Shown here one piece after another: positions 22,335 to 30,825 of a DNA stretch of 64,000 nucleotides (positions within the stretch are counted from its first letter, which is position 1; each line of letters starts with the position of its first letter). This DNA is from an uncultured Prevotellaceae bacterium (lineage in GTDB: Bacteria; Bacteroidota; Bacteroidia; Bacteroidales; Bacteroidaceae). Under the pieces are notes generated by a model. That model had not been told where the DNA came from. It saw nothing but the letters and a program-made list of their open reading frames with translations, and searched no databases. The position numbers and the translations under genes are program-made. The DNA lies in contig CADASP010000002.1 in the NCBI GenBank assembly GCA_902790625.1, positions 1-64,000 of the forward strand, in the 5' to 3' direction.

Positions 22335-24398
22335 TCAGAACTTCCAGCGCAGCTGCACATCGAGGTCGGTAGTGCTCGAGTGCGCTATCTCCTGCAGACC
22401 AGTGCCGATGGTGGGGCGGTCGAAATAGTTGGTGTAGCCCAGTCGCAGGGCTATCCGCAGCGTGGGCAGGATGTCGATGCGCGCCTGGGCAGCCAGTCGC
22501 AGACCATTGCCGTAGTAGGTGGGAAAGTAGAACTCGTGCTGCAGCTGCCGCTCGTAGACGTAGATGCGGCTCTGATAGGAGTCGGTGTCGAAATAGGCGG
22601 CCATGGCCCCAAGCTGCACCCGCTCCTTGCTGTAGAGCACCTGCTGGCTCAGCATCCAGCCGTGGTCGGCCTGTTTGTAGAACACCCGCGCCAGGTCCAC
22701 CTGCGTCTTTAGCGTCAAGGGGTCGTTGGCGTAGGTGACTGACAGCCGTTCGCGGTGGTCGTTGTTGGCCAGCAAGGCCGATTTGTCGGCATTGTCGCGC
22801 TGGCGCAGTTGGGTGCGATGACGGGCCTGAAGCGTCCAACGGCGATGCTGCCAAGTGGCCTGCAACAGCAGGTCGGCGGCATGCGACGACTGCGACACTA
22901 AATAGCGCGCCCAAGCGAAGTAGGCATAGTCGGCGTAGGCCTGCAATCGCAGCCTCGCCAAGGGTTGCCACGTGGCACCGAGGTAGATGCCGCTCTCGTT
23001 TTGCGTGCGACTGCCAGCGGCAAAGCTGTGTCCGTGGAGGGTGGTGTAGCGGAAGCTATAGAAACGTTGCAGCAACATCAGCCCCAGATGGGCCGCTGGC
23101 TGGAGGCTCAGGCTGTTGATGGTGGCCAAGTGGCCGTGGCCGTCGGTGGCCGTCTCGCCACTCAGTGCCCAACGGTGGTGGCGATAGGCATAGTCGGCAC
23201 TGACGTTGACGAAGTGCTGCCCGTGGGCATAATGGCGACGATAGAGGGTCTCGCGCTGTGGCTCCAAGGGGCGGCTCAATCGCGTGGCGACGGTGGTGAG
23301 ACCGAGGCGGAGAGCCTCATAGCGCAGTGCCAGGTGTGCACCGCCATCGACCATGCTGGTGTTGCCTTTCTTGTTCATCTCCGTGGGGGTGCGGTGGTAG
23401 CCGCTGGTGATGAGCGTCTGTGCCGAGGTGCTGTCGCTGGTTAGCGTGGCATCGATGGTGCGCCACGAGAGGAAGGGTGTCAGCTGCAGCTCAACATTGC
23501 CTGAATCGCTGGCTTTCCTGGATAATCCGGGCCGAATCAAGTCGATGGTGGCCGCAGCACCCTGGAAATAGTCGGCCTCGGAGCGCGAACCATGGGGGCG
23601 CAGGGTGGCCACGCTGCGCCCCAGATTCTGCAGCGTGGCCAGCTTGCCCAATTGGAAACTATGTCCCAGCACCAGACCCATGCCCGCCGACAGCTTGTAC
23701 TTGCCCGCCACCAGGTTGGCAAGTCGTCCCAACTGCTTCAGCTGCACATAATAAGAATAGGTGTCGTAGCCCCAACCGTTGCCCTTGGCAAAAAAGGGTT
23801 CGCCAGCATCCTGCGCGCCAACAAGCCCCAGCCGCAAGTGGTTGCCGCTCTTCAGTTCGTAGCGCAGCGTGTGACGATAGGGATAGCCCAAGTAGCCGTT
23901 GCGGTCGCCCCGCCGTTGGTAGAATGGCACGCGCAGGGTGGTGGTCAGGGTGTGGCGACTGCGACTGAGCAGGGTGTCGAGGCGGGGGAACGTGTGGGGC
24001 GATTCCACCGGCTCGTCGCTCACCATGACGAAGAAGGGCAACAGACGCAGCTGCTGATAGTCGAGCGAACGCACCATGCGCAGCTCGCCCAATGAGCGCA
24101 TGGGACCATAGCGATAGAGATACTCCTCGATGTCCATCACCTGCTGCGCCGTGAGGAAGGGCAACTGCTCCAGCTCCTCGCGCGTGGCATGGTTCAGGTC
24201 GAGCGGACTTTCGGCCAACTGCTCCAGCAGGTCGTAGCTCTCCTGCAAGGCCTCGGCGGTGGTGGTCTCGTCGTCGCCGTCGATGGCCATCACCTCGTCC
24301 ATCACCTGCTGCCAGCTTTGGTCGGCAGCAGTCTGGGCGTTGGCAACGCGCATCCCCATCAGCAGGAGAAGGAGGAAGAGGAGTCCTTTGGCATTCAT
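22335..24398 (-). CDS. Helix-hairpin-helix protein with C-terminal beta-rich (barrel-like) region
   Basis: 687 residues with a strongly hydrophobic signal peptide (MNAKGLLFLLLLLMGMRVANA). Residues ~50-130 hold a helix-hairpin-helix unit (LDLNHATREELEQLPFLTAQ, then VMDIEEYL) and a repeat of the same kind, as in ComEA-type proteins. The remaining ~550 residues alternate short amphipathic strands with aromatic ends (YSYYVQLKQLGRLANLVAGKY, YAYFAWARYLV) and finish in LDVQLRWKF, as expected for an outer-membrane barrel. The function is not established. DNA binding at the envelope is a guess from the hairpin motif. The start at 24398 is set by the signal peptide and by a -7 box only eight bases upstream; longer upstream frames run through the promoter. 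Confidence 0.75.
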   Translation of the reverse strand: MNAKGLLFLLLLLMGMRVANAQTAADQSWQQVMDEVMAIDGDDETTTAEALQESYDLLEQLAESPLDLNHATREELEQLPFLTAQQVMDIEEYLYRYGPMRSLGELRMVRSLDYQQLRLLPFFVMVSDEPVESPHTFPRLDTLLSRSRHTLTTTLRVPFYQRRGDRNGYLGYPYRHTLRYELKSGNHLRLGLVGAQDAGEPFFAKGNGWGYDTYSYYVQLKQLGRLANLVAGKYKLSAGMGLVLGHSFQLGKLATLQNLGRSVATLRPHGSRSEADYFQGAAATIDLIRPGLSRKASDSGNVELQLTPFLSWRTIDATLTSDSTSAQTLITSGYHRTPTEMNKKGNTSMVDGGAHLALRYEALRLGLTTVATRLSRPLEPQRETLYRRHYAHGQHFVNVSADYAYRHHRWALSGETATDGHGHLATINSLSLQPAAHLGLMLLQRFYSFRYTTLHGHSFAAGSRTQNESGIYLGATWQPLARLRLQAYADYAYFAWARYLVSQSSHAADLLLQATWQHRRWTLQARHRTQLRQRDNADKSALLANNDHRERLSVTYANDPLTLKTQVDLARVFYKQADHGWMLSQQVLYSKERVQLGAMAAYFDTDSYQSRIYVYERQLQHEFYFPTYYGNGLRLAAQARIDILPTLRIALRLGYTNYFDRPTIGTGLQEIAHSSTTDLDVQLRWKF

Positions 24399-24402
24399 CA
24401 CG

Positions 24403-24488
24403 ATGCAAAGGTACGAAGAAGCAGGAGAAGAACCAAAGAAACAGGCATTTTTCTTTGGGACTTCACTCACTTCTTCGTACCTTTGCAT
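24403..24488. promoter_or_regulatory. Mirror-image divergent promoters
   Basis: ATGCAAAGGTACGAAGAAG (24403-24421) and its exact complement (24470-24488) flank 48 bases. Each arm contains TACCTTTG, the -7 box for the gene on its side: the helix-hairpin-helix gene (reverse) and the MATE gene (forward). The TSS in both cases falls close to the coding start. Confidence 0.75.
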
Positions 24489-24515
24489 GGCCAAAACAAG
24501 AAACGACCGCTTTTT

Positions 24516-25904
24516 ATGAACCCACTCAACAAGGAGATTCTGCGACTGGCGCTGCCAAGCATGGTGTCGAACATCACAGTGCCACTGCTGGGACTGTGCG
24601 ACGTCACCATCATGGGACACGTGGGGGGCGCGGAGAGCATCGCGGCCATCGCCGTGGGCAGCATGATCTTCAACGTGATGTACTGGCTCTTCGCCTTTCT
24701 ACGCATGAGCACCAGCGGACTCACAGCCCAAGCCTTTGGGGCGGGGCGGCAGCAGGAGTGTCGCCACATCCTGCACCACTCGCTGCGCCTTGCCCTGGTC
24801 GTGGCGTTGGCCATCGTGGTGCTGCAGGTGCCGTTGCAATGGCTGACGTTCTGGCTGACGAATGCCACAGGCGACGTGGCGCGGCTGTGCATGCCCTACT
24901 TCTACATCTGTGTGTGGGGAGCACCAGCGGTGCTGGGTCTCTACGTGGTGATGGGCTGGTTAGTGGGGATGCAGGACACGCGCCGACCGATGATGATAGC
25001 CATCGGACAGAACGTGATGAACATCGCCACATCGGTGGTGCTGGTGCTGGGCTTCGACATGGGCCTGACGGGCGTGGCCATCGGCACGCTCACCGCACAA
25101 TGGGCCGGATTCGCGATGGGATTAGGGTGCGTGAGAAAAAAAAACTCACCCCCAGCCCCTCTCCGATTGGAGAGGGGAGTATATACACCATGCGGCAACA
25201 ATAAGGGAAAAGACTATATACTCCCCTCTCCAATCGGAGAGGGGCCGGGGGTGAGGCTGAAGGGGCTGGGGGTGAGGCTGAAGAGGCCGGGGGTGAGGCT
25301 TGAGGGGCTTTTGTCTGTTGCTTTGTTCCTCCGCACACTATGCTTAGTGGGCGTCAACCTGTGGTTCACATCAGCTGGGGCGGCTCAAGGGGCGCTCACG
25401 CTGGCCGCCAACACGCTGCTGATGCAGCTGTTCATGCTCTTCAGCTATGTGATGGATGGCTTCGCCAATGCGGGCGAAGCCTTGGCGGGACGCTTCACGG
25501 GCGCTGCCGACGAACAGATGTTGGGCCGCTGCGTGCGCCAGCTGTTTGCGTGGGGAGGCGGCGCGGCGCTGCTCTTCACCATCGCCTATCTGCTGGGGGG
25601 ACCGCTCATCCTCGGTCTGCTCACCAGCGACGGTGCAGTGGTGGCAGCAGCCTGCCACTACCTGCCGTGGGCAGTGGCCATCCCAGCAGCGGGCACGGCG
25701 GCCTTTGTGTGGGACGGCATCTTCATCGGCACCACGCGGGCCACGGGCATGCTCTTCGCCTGCTTCTGGGGAGCCGTAGTATTCTTCGCCCTGTGGCTGC
25801 TGCTGGCAGGGAGCATGGGCAACCACGGCCTGTGGCTGGCCTTCATCATGTTCTTGCTGATGCGTGGAGGGGTGCAGACGTGGCTCTACCGCAAGCGCAA
25901 CTGA
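24516..25904 (+). CDS. MATE-family (DinF-like) multidrug exporter with repeat-encoded insertion
   Basis: A 462-residue inner-membrane antiporter with about twelve hydrophobic helices. The start MNPLNKEILRLALPSMVSNI and the early segment GLCDVTIMGHVGGAESIAAI are typical of DinF-type MATE proteins. They export drugs or other small molecules using Na+ or H+ gradients. Residues ~207-267 (RKKNSPPAPLRLERGVYTPC...EGPGVRLKGLGVRLKRPGVR) are hydrophilic, have no counterpart in the family, and are encoded by the palindromic element at 25145-25318. They fall between helices six and seven, the usual inter-lobe loop, so the protein may still fold. The 3' end overlaps the convergent glucosaminidase gene by 19 bases. 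Confidence 0.9.
   Translation: MNPLNKEILRLALPSMVSNITVPLLGLCDVTIMGHVGGAESIAAIAVGSMIFNVMYWLFAFLRMSTSGLTAQAFGAGRQQECRHILHHSLRLALVVALAIVVLQVPLQWLTFWLTNATGDVARLCMPYFYICVWGAPAVLGLYVVMGWLVGMQDTRRPMMIAIGQNVMNIATSVVLVLGFDMGLTGVAIGTLTAQWAGFAMGLGCVRKKNSPPAPLRLERGVYTPCGNNKGKDYILPSPIGEGPGVRLKGLGVRLKRPGVRLEGLLSVALFLRTLCLVGVNLWFTSAGAAQGALTLAANTLLMQLFMLFSYVMDGFANAGEALAGRFTGAADEQMLGRCVRQLFAWGGGAALLFTIAYLLGGPLILGLLTSDGAVVAAACHYLPWAVAIPAAGTAAFVWDGIFIGTTRATGMLFACFWGAVVFFALWLLLAGSMGNHGLWLAFIMFLLMRGGVQTWLYRKRN
25145..25318. repeat. In-frame palindromic element in MATE gene, with tandem tail
   Basis: Arms 25145-25185 and 25216-25256 pair almost perfectly and each contains its own hairpin CCCCTCTCC-GATT-GGAGAGGGG. 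The 29-base centre begins CACCATGCGGCAAC. It is followed by about three copies of a GGGGGTGAGGCTGAAG-type unit up to 25318. A second copy lies in reverse orientation inside the Smr-domain gene at 29170-29325. Confidence 0.92.
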
Positions 25905-26803
25905 TCGCCCACCTGGATGTTGTAGTCGGGGGTGAGGCGGTTGAGCTTGTAGAGCGATTTCAGGCGGATGCCATATTTCTGCGCAATGGTGTACATCGAC
26001 TCGCCGGCCTGCACGGTATGGGGCACGCGCTTGTATTCCTTGGGCGCCTTCTTCTGCTTCTTCTTCAGCCACACCACCTCGCCTGGCTCCAGCGCGTCGC
26101 GCTTGTCGCGCTCGTTGTAGCGGGCCAACTTGCGATAGGAGATGCCTATCTCGTCGGCAATGCTGCGGAAGGTGTCGCCTTGGCGGGCATATAAATAATA
26201 ATTCTTATTATATATGTAGATGGGGTGCAGCTGTGCGACATCGCGCTGATGCCCCACGGCATGCTTGTCGTAGCTGCGGGCGCGGTCGTACTGCGCAAGG
26301 TTGTAGTTCTCGATGATGTCGATGAGACTCTCGGCATAGCGGGGGTTGGTGGCATAGCCGGCGGCCTTCAGCCCTCGCGCCCAACCCTTGTAGTCGGTAA
26401 TTTTTAGCTTGAAGAGACCGCTGTAGCGCTGCCCCGTGGCCAAGAAGCGCGAGTGGTCCTCGAACGAATCGTAGGCCGAGGCGTAGGCGCGGAAGCACTC
26501 GTTCTTCTTGTCGTCGTCGCGATAGACGGTGCGCCCGGTCCATCCGTGGCATTTGATGCCAAAATGGTTGTTGCCCTTCGTGGCCAGCGTGCTCTGCCCC
26601 GCAGCCGACTCCAGCAGCCCTTGCGCCAGGGTGATGCTGGCGGGCACCTTCCACTTCAGCATCTGCTCAACGGCCACGTCGCGGTATTTCTCAATATATT
26701 GAAGATACTTAAGGCTTGAGGTCTGAGAATGCAGATTTAGGGTTGCACACATCAGCAGCATGCAAACCCACCAGAAGCGATTACTGAACAATGTTTTCAT
26801 CAT
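25886..26803 (-). CDS. N-acetylglucosaminidase (FlgJ/GH73-like) with two LysM domains
   Basis: 305 residues with a signal peptide (WWVCMLLMCATLNLHS). Residues ~30-180 form the glucosaminidase domain, with the conserved AQGLLESAAGQSTLA (catalytic Glu) and NNHFGIKC segments. Two LysM modules follow (about 205-250, YYLYARQGDTFRSIADEIG; about 260-305, HTVQAGESMYTIAQKYG). It would bind peptidoglycan through LysM and cut the glycan strand, for example in cell separation or turnover. It is the last gene of the DUF2027-Smr, nadE, glucosaminidase unit, 72 bases after nadE, and converges on the MATE gene with a 19-base overlap. Confidence 0.92.
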   Translation of the reverse strand: MMKTLFSNRFWWVCMLLMCATLNLHSQTSSLKYLQYIEKYRDVAVEQMLKWKVPASITLAQGLLESAAGQSTLATKGNNHFGIKCHGWTGRTVYRDDDKKNECFRAYASAYDSFEDHSRFLATGQRYSGLFKLKITDYKGWARGLKAAGYATNPRYAESLIDIIENYNLAQYDRARSYDKHAVGHQRDVAQLHPIYIYNKNYYLYARQGDTFRSIADEIGISYRKLARYNERDKRDALEPGEVVWLKKKQKKAPKEYKRVPHTVQAGESMYTIAQKYGIRLKSLYKLNRLTPDYNIQVGDQLRLR

Positions 26804-26875
26804 AAGAATGACTCATACTCATGAGCAACGGATTTCCTGGTATTCCGGCTTCCCCGGACAATCCGGATTACACTA

Positions 26876-28798
26876 TCATATCTCCTCGCACTCCTTCAGC
26901 CACAAGGTGCTGGCGGCATCGCTGGGCATGCGCCAGTCGCCACGGGGCGAGATGCTGACGCTGCCCACCTTCGGACCGTCGGGCAAGCAGGAGCGCTTGA
27001 ACTGCTGGTTGAAGAACCGACGGCAGAAGGTCTGCAGCCACTTCTTGATGGTGTCGTCGGCGTAGCGGTCGGCGAAGGCATGCTGCGCCAGCATGAAGAT
27101 TTTCTTCGGGCGGAAGCCGAAACGCATCAGATAATAGAGGAAGAAGTCGTGCAACTCGTAGGGGCCCACCAAGTCCTCGGTCTTCTGCTGGATGTTGCCT
27201 TCGGCATCGGCGGGTGTCAGCTCGGGCGAGATGGGGGTGTCCACCACGTCGAGGAGCGTGTCGTGCTGACTGGCAAAGGCGGGCAGCGAAGCCACATAGC
27301 GCACCAGATATTGCACCAGCGTCTTGGGCACGCCACCGTTGACGCAATACATCGACATGTGGTCGCCGTTGTAGGTGCACCAGCCGAGGGCCAGCTCCGA
27401 GAGGTCGCCGGTGCCGATGACCATGCCGCCCACCTGGTTGGCCACGTCCATCAATATCTGCGTGCGCTCGCGGGCCTGGGCGTTCTCGTAGGTCACATCG
27501 TGCACCTGCATGTTGTGGCCAATGTCCTGCAGATGCTGGGTGACGGCCTTGGCGATGCTGATCTCGCGCTGGGTGATGCCCAACGACGACATCAGGAGGA
27601 GGGCATTCTGATGGGTGCGTCCAGTGGTGCCAAAGCCCGGCATGGTGATGCCGATGATGCCCTTGCGCGAGAGGCCGAGCCTGTCGAAGGCCCTGACGAC
27701 GACGAGCAGTGCCAACGTGCTGTCGAGGCCACCGCTGATGCCGATGACGGCCTTGTCGCAGTGGGTGTGCTGAAGGCGCTTCACCAGTGCCATGGTCTGT
27801 ATGTCGAGAATCTCCTCGCAGCTCCTCGACATCTGTTCGCCCGAAGGGATGAAGGGATGGGGGTTCACCTGTCGCAGCAACTCGAAGTCGCGGGGTGCCA
27901 CGGGCTTGCACTCTACGATGGCGGCGGCAGCGCCGTCCTGTGCGGTGCGGAAGGTGGTGTTGTTCTGCCGCTCGGCACGCAGCCGCTCCACGTCGATCTG
28001 CTGGATGCGCAGCTGTGGCTCCATGGAGAAGCGGGCGGCCTGCGACAGCAGCTTCCCGTTTTCAAAGATGAGCGCATTGCCGCCATAGACGACATCCTGC
28101 GTCGACTCGCCGAAGCCGCAACTGCTATAGACGTAGCCGCACATCATGCGGGCGCTCTGCTGGGCCAGCAGGGAGAGCAGATAGTCGTGCTTGCCTATCA
28201 GTTCGTCGGAGGCCGAGAGGTTCAGGATGATGTCGGCGCCGGCCAGGGCCAGGTTGTTGCTCGGCGGCAGCGGTGCCCACACGTCTTCGCAAATCTCGAT
28301 GCCGAAGCAGGCACCGTCGCAGGTGCGGAACACTTGTGGCTCAGCCGACACACGCACCGGACTGCCAGCCAGATAGATCTCCTGGGGCTGCAGGTCGGTG
28401 GACGAGGCAAACCAGCGCTTCTCGTAGAACTCGTTGTAGTTGGGCAGGTAGGTCTTGGCCACCAGTCCCAACAGGCACCCATGCTGCACCACGGCGGCAC
28501 AGTTGTAGAGCAGCGAGCCGATGCGCACGGGCAAGCCCACCACCACGATGATGTCGAGCTTGCGGGTGAAGTCGAGCAGCACCAGCAAGCCTTCCTCGGC
28601 CTTGTCGAGCAGAAGCTGCTGGCGGAACAGGTCCTGACAGCTGTAGCCCGTGAGCGACAGCTCGGGGAAGACGATGACCTCGGCACCCTTGCCCTCGGCC
28701 TGTGCAATCTGACTCTCTATCTGCTGAACGTTGTATTCCACGTCGGCCACGCGAACACCTGGTATGGCAGCGGCCACTTTTATCAATCCGTATTTCAT
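26876..28798 (-). CDS. nadE: Glutamine-dependent NAD+ synthetase
   Basis: 640 residues in two domains. The N-terminal ~280 residues are a nitrilase-type glutaminase: the Glu of [16 protein letters not shown], the Lys of [17 protein letters not shown] and the Cys of [10 protein letters not shown] form the catalytic triad. The C-terminal ~350 residues are an ATP-pyrophosphatase-type synthetase with the P-loop [14 protein letters not shown]. The enzyme amidates nicotinate adenine dinucleotide to NAD+ using glutamine nitrogen and ATP, the last step of NAD synthesis, in the cytoplasm. Length and domain order match the long, glutamine-using form. It lies 54 bases downstream of the Smr-domain gene. 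Confidence 0.96.
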   Translation of the reverse strand: MKYGLIKVAAAIPGVRVADVEYNVQQIESQIAQAEGKGAEVIVFPELSLTGYSCQDLFRQQLLLDKAEEGLLVLLDFTRKLDIIVVVGLPVRIGSLLYNCAAVVQHGCLLGLVAKTYLPNYNEFYEKRWFASSTDLQPQEIYLAGSPVRVSAEPQVFRTCDGACFGIEICEDVWAPLPPSNNLALAGADIILNLSASDELIGKHDYLLSLLAQQSARMMCGYVYSSCGFGESTQDVVYGGNALIFENGKLLSQAARFSMEPQLRIQQIDVERLRAERQNNTTFRTAQDGAAAAIVECKPVAPRDFELLRQVNPHPFIPSGEQMSRSCEEILDIQTMALVKRLQHTHCDKAVIGISGGLDSTLALLVVVRAFDRLGLSRKGIIGITMPGFGTTGRTHQNALLLMSSLGITQREISIAKAVTQHLQDIGHNMQVHDVTYENAQARERTQILMDVANQVGGMVIGTGDLSELALGWCTYNGDHMSMYCVNGGVPKTLVQYLVRYVASLPAFASQHDTLLDVVDTPISPELTPADAEGNIQQKTEDLVGPYELHDFFLYYLMRFGFRPKKIFMLAQHAFADRYADDTIKKWLQTFCRRFFNQQFKRSCLPDGPKVGSVSISPRGDWRMPSDAASTLWLKECEEI

Positions 28799-28852
28799 TT
28801 CGTAACGATTAGGTTGCGGTTAAAGAAAAAAACATGTGTCTCAAGCATTGCA

Positions 28853-30046
28853 TCACTTGATGGTCACCTGTGTGGCACCGTAGCCATACTCCTGGAACGA
28901 CGCATCTTGATAGATGTATGACTTATAGCGATATTGCAGTTCGTTGACGAGTGCCTTGCGCAGCACGCCCTCGCCCTTGCCATGGATGAAGACAATCTTC
29001 GTGCCCTTCTTCTTCTCATAGTTCTTCAGTGTGCGGCGGAACACATCGAGCTGGTAGTTCAGGATGTCGCTGGCCGTCATGCCAGCCGTCGTGTCGAGGA
29101 GTTCCGAAGCGTGCAGGTCGACAACGATGGGCGAAGAGCCTACAGACCCACCAGCCACTCCAGCCCCACCAGCCTCACCCCCAGCCCCTCTCCGATTGGA
29201 GAGGGGAGGATATAGTCTTTTCCCTTGTTGCTGCCGCATGGTGTATATACTCCCCTCTCCAATCGGAGAGGGGCCGGGGGTGAGGCTACTCCCCTCTCCA
29301 ATCGGAGAGGGGCTGGGGGTGAGGCCATGCTCCACAATGGTATAAACGAGGGCGGGCTGCTCGAAAAAATCATTCTCTTGGAAGGTGTGCAGCTTGTAGA
29401 ACTTCACGCCGTCGATGCGGAGCTGCACGTCGACGGCGGGCTTCATGATGAAGGGCTTGTCGCGCTTGTAGGCTATCAGCTGCACCGACACGCGCTCCAT
29501 CGTGCCCAAGTCCTCGCGCCCAAACTCCTCGATGAAGAGTTTGGTGTTGGGTTCCACCTCGTCGGTGAAGCGCAGATGCCAAGCCGCTCCCTCAGCCGTG
29601 CTATAGGCGAAGCGCATGTAGTAGTTGGAATCGTTGACGAAATATGCCTCGAAGCGCGTACGCGTCAGCTCTTTCACATCCATCGGCACAAACGCCAGAT
29701 AGGCCGACAACAGTTCCCCGCCCTTACGCTCAGTCACAAACCGTCCTGTGCCACCCTGCGACAACGGTGAGTCGATAGCATTATCGGCAGAACTATCTGC
29801 TCCCCTCCCTCCAGGGAGGGGCTGGGGGTGGGTCTTCTGGGGGTGGGTCTGTTGGGTCTGCTGCTTTATCTGCACGATGCGGCTTGTGTCGTAGTTCTCC
29901 TCGCCCACCACCACTACTTCGTTCAGCGCCATGGGCACTTGGAAGCCGTCTTCGTCTTCCACCAGCACGATGTTCTTCCCCTGGAAGCCAGCCACGCGGC
30001 CGCCCCCTATCTCACTGAGGAACCTCACCTTGTCTCCTATCTTCAT
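28853..30046 (-). CDS. DUF2027/Smr-domain protein with repeat-encoded insertions
   Basis: 397 residues. The N terminus (MKIGDKVRFLSEIGGGRVAG) is the DUF2027 start and the centre is a beta-sandwich (LLSAYLAFVPMD...). The last ~85 residues are an Smr domain with the signature VDLHASELL and the segment IVFIHGKGEGVLRKAL, as in MutS2. Smr domains cut branched DNA or mRNA in characterised proteins; the role of the DUF2027 fusion is not known. Two foreign segments interrupt it. Residues ~62-82 (THPQKTHPQPLPGGRGA) come from the repeat at 29801-29860. Residues ~241-292 (GLTPSPSPIGEGSS...LSNRRGAGGEA) come from the palindromic element at 29170-29325. Both lie in linkers, so function may survive. Confidence 0.88.
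   Translation of the reverse strand: MKIGDKVRFLSEIGGGRVAGFQGKNIVLVEDEDGFQVPMALNEVVVVGEENYDTSRIVQIKQQTQQTHPQKTHPQPLPGGRGADSSADNAIDSPLSQGGTGRFVTERKGGELLSAYLAFVPMDVKELTRTRFEAYFVNDSNYYMRFAYSTAEGAAWHLRFTDEVEPNTKLFIEEFGREDLGTMERVSVQLIAYKRDKPFIMKPAVDVQLRIDGVKFYKLHTFQENDFFEQPALVYTIVEHGLTPSPSPIGEGSSLTPGPSPIGEGSIYTMRQQQGKRLYPPLSNRRGAGGEAGGAGVAGGSVGSSPIVVDLHASELLDTTAGMTASDILNYQLDVFRRTLKNYEKKKGTKIVFIHGKGEGVLRKALVNELQYRYKSYIYQDASFQEYGYGATQVTIK
29170..29325. repeat. In-frame palindromic element in DUF2027-Smr gene
   Basis: The left arm 29170-29208 (AGCCTCACCCCCAGCCCCTC...) pairs with 29250-29287. An extra right arm is repeated at 29288-29325. The centre 29215-29243 is the reverse complement of the centre in the MATE copy with two differences in 29 bases, so both are the same element. 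Confidence 0.92.
29801..29860. repeat. GC-rich hairpin repeat inside DUF2027-Smr gene
   Basis: CCCCTCCCTCCAGGGAGGGG is a near-perfect hairpin followed by tandem GGGGGTGGGTCT units. Related GGGGCTGGGGGTGGGTC sequences occur at 49138-49288. It encodes HPQKTHPQPLPGGRGA on the reverse strand. Confidence 0.8.
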
Positions 30047-30145
30047 AATACAAAATATTCAAATTGTCTTTACAGTCTCAACTATCAGCTTCTTATACAA
30101 CAATTATTCCTTGTTCGTAGTCGCTTCTATATAACTAAGTTACAG

Positions 30146-30243
30146 ACCCTACTCCCAGCCCACCCCGTAAGGGCAGGGGTGGGGGCTGTATTGTTATTAT
30201 TCACGTTTGCTTTCGTGTGACACACAAGTTTGCTGCAAAGGTA
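30146..30243 (-). promoter_or_regulatory. Promoter and leader hairpin of the DUF2027-Smr/nadE unit
   Basis: Reverse-strand TACCTTTG lies at 30236-30243. The transcript would have a leader of about 180 bases that includes a GC-rich hairpin at about 30146-30184 (CAGCCCACCCC and GGGGTGGGGGCTG). No riboswitch fold is recognised. Confidence 0.5.
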
Positions 30244-30506
30244 CGAAAAAGTGAGCAAAGGAACAAAACAAATACACGAAAAAAAGTGGTTCTTCCGCTT
30301 TTTTAGTTGGTCGAGCCATTGGCGAGTGAAGGCACAGCCGCCCCCCCTCCCCCGTAAGAGCAGGGTTCAAGAATGGAGCGGCCACGCATAGTCCTCTGCA
30401 GCAACGGACAGAATGGGCTTGAGAAGTAAGCGGTGCGCTAAGCCTGACCAACTCAAGAAGCGGAAGAACCCCAAAATTAACTTGGGACGATTATGATAGA
30501 CGCAGA

Positions 30507-30764
30507 AGCCCCGGAGGGGCGACGGAATACAGGCAGGGGCATCGCCCCTGTGAAAGCAAAGGGAACAACAGCCCCGGAGGGGCGACGGAATATCCTGTTA
30601 ATCTTTTAGGTTTTTACAGGGGTGAGGTCTCTGTGGGATAATTGGTGCTCACCATCGCCTTCTGTCGCCCCTCCGGGGCTATATGGTGGGTGGGGCGCTT
30701 TTACAGGGGCGATGCCCCTGCCTATATTCTGTCGCTCGGCTATTGAGCGGTGACGCTTTCAGCG
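30507..30764. repeat. Large nested palindromic element
   Basis: The outer arm 30520-30551 (GACGGAATACAGGCAGGGGC...) pairs with 30702-30733. The inner arm AGCCCCGGAGGGGCGACGGA (30570-30589) pairs with 30661-30680; an extra copy of the inner arm is at 30507-30526. It ends with CTATTGAGCGGTG and ACGCTTTCAGCG, the same tail as 8985-9014. The stretch 30245-30825 holds no gene. Confidence 0.85.
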
Positions 30765-30825
30765 ACAGCTACAGTCACAGACGGATAATCACATACGAGT
30801 CCACTTGAAAGAGTAGAAAGGGGGC

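Noticed and set aside
27080..28921. 613-codon forward frame over nadE
   Set aside because: nadE is certain on the other strand, and this translation has no recognisable domain.
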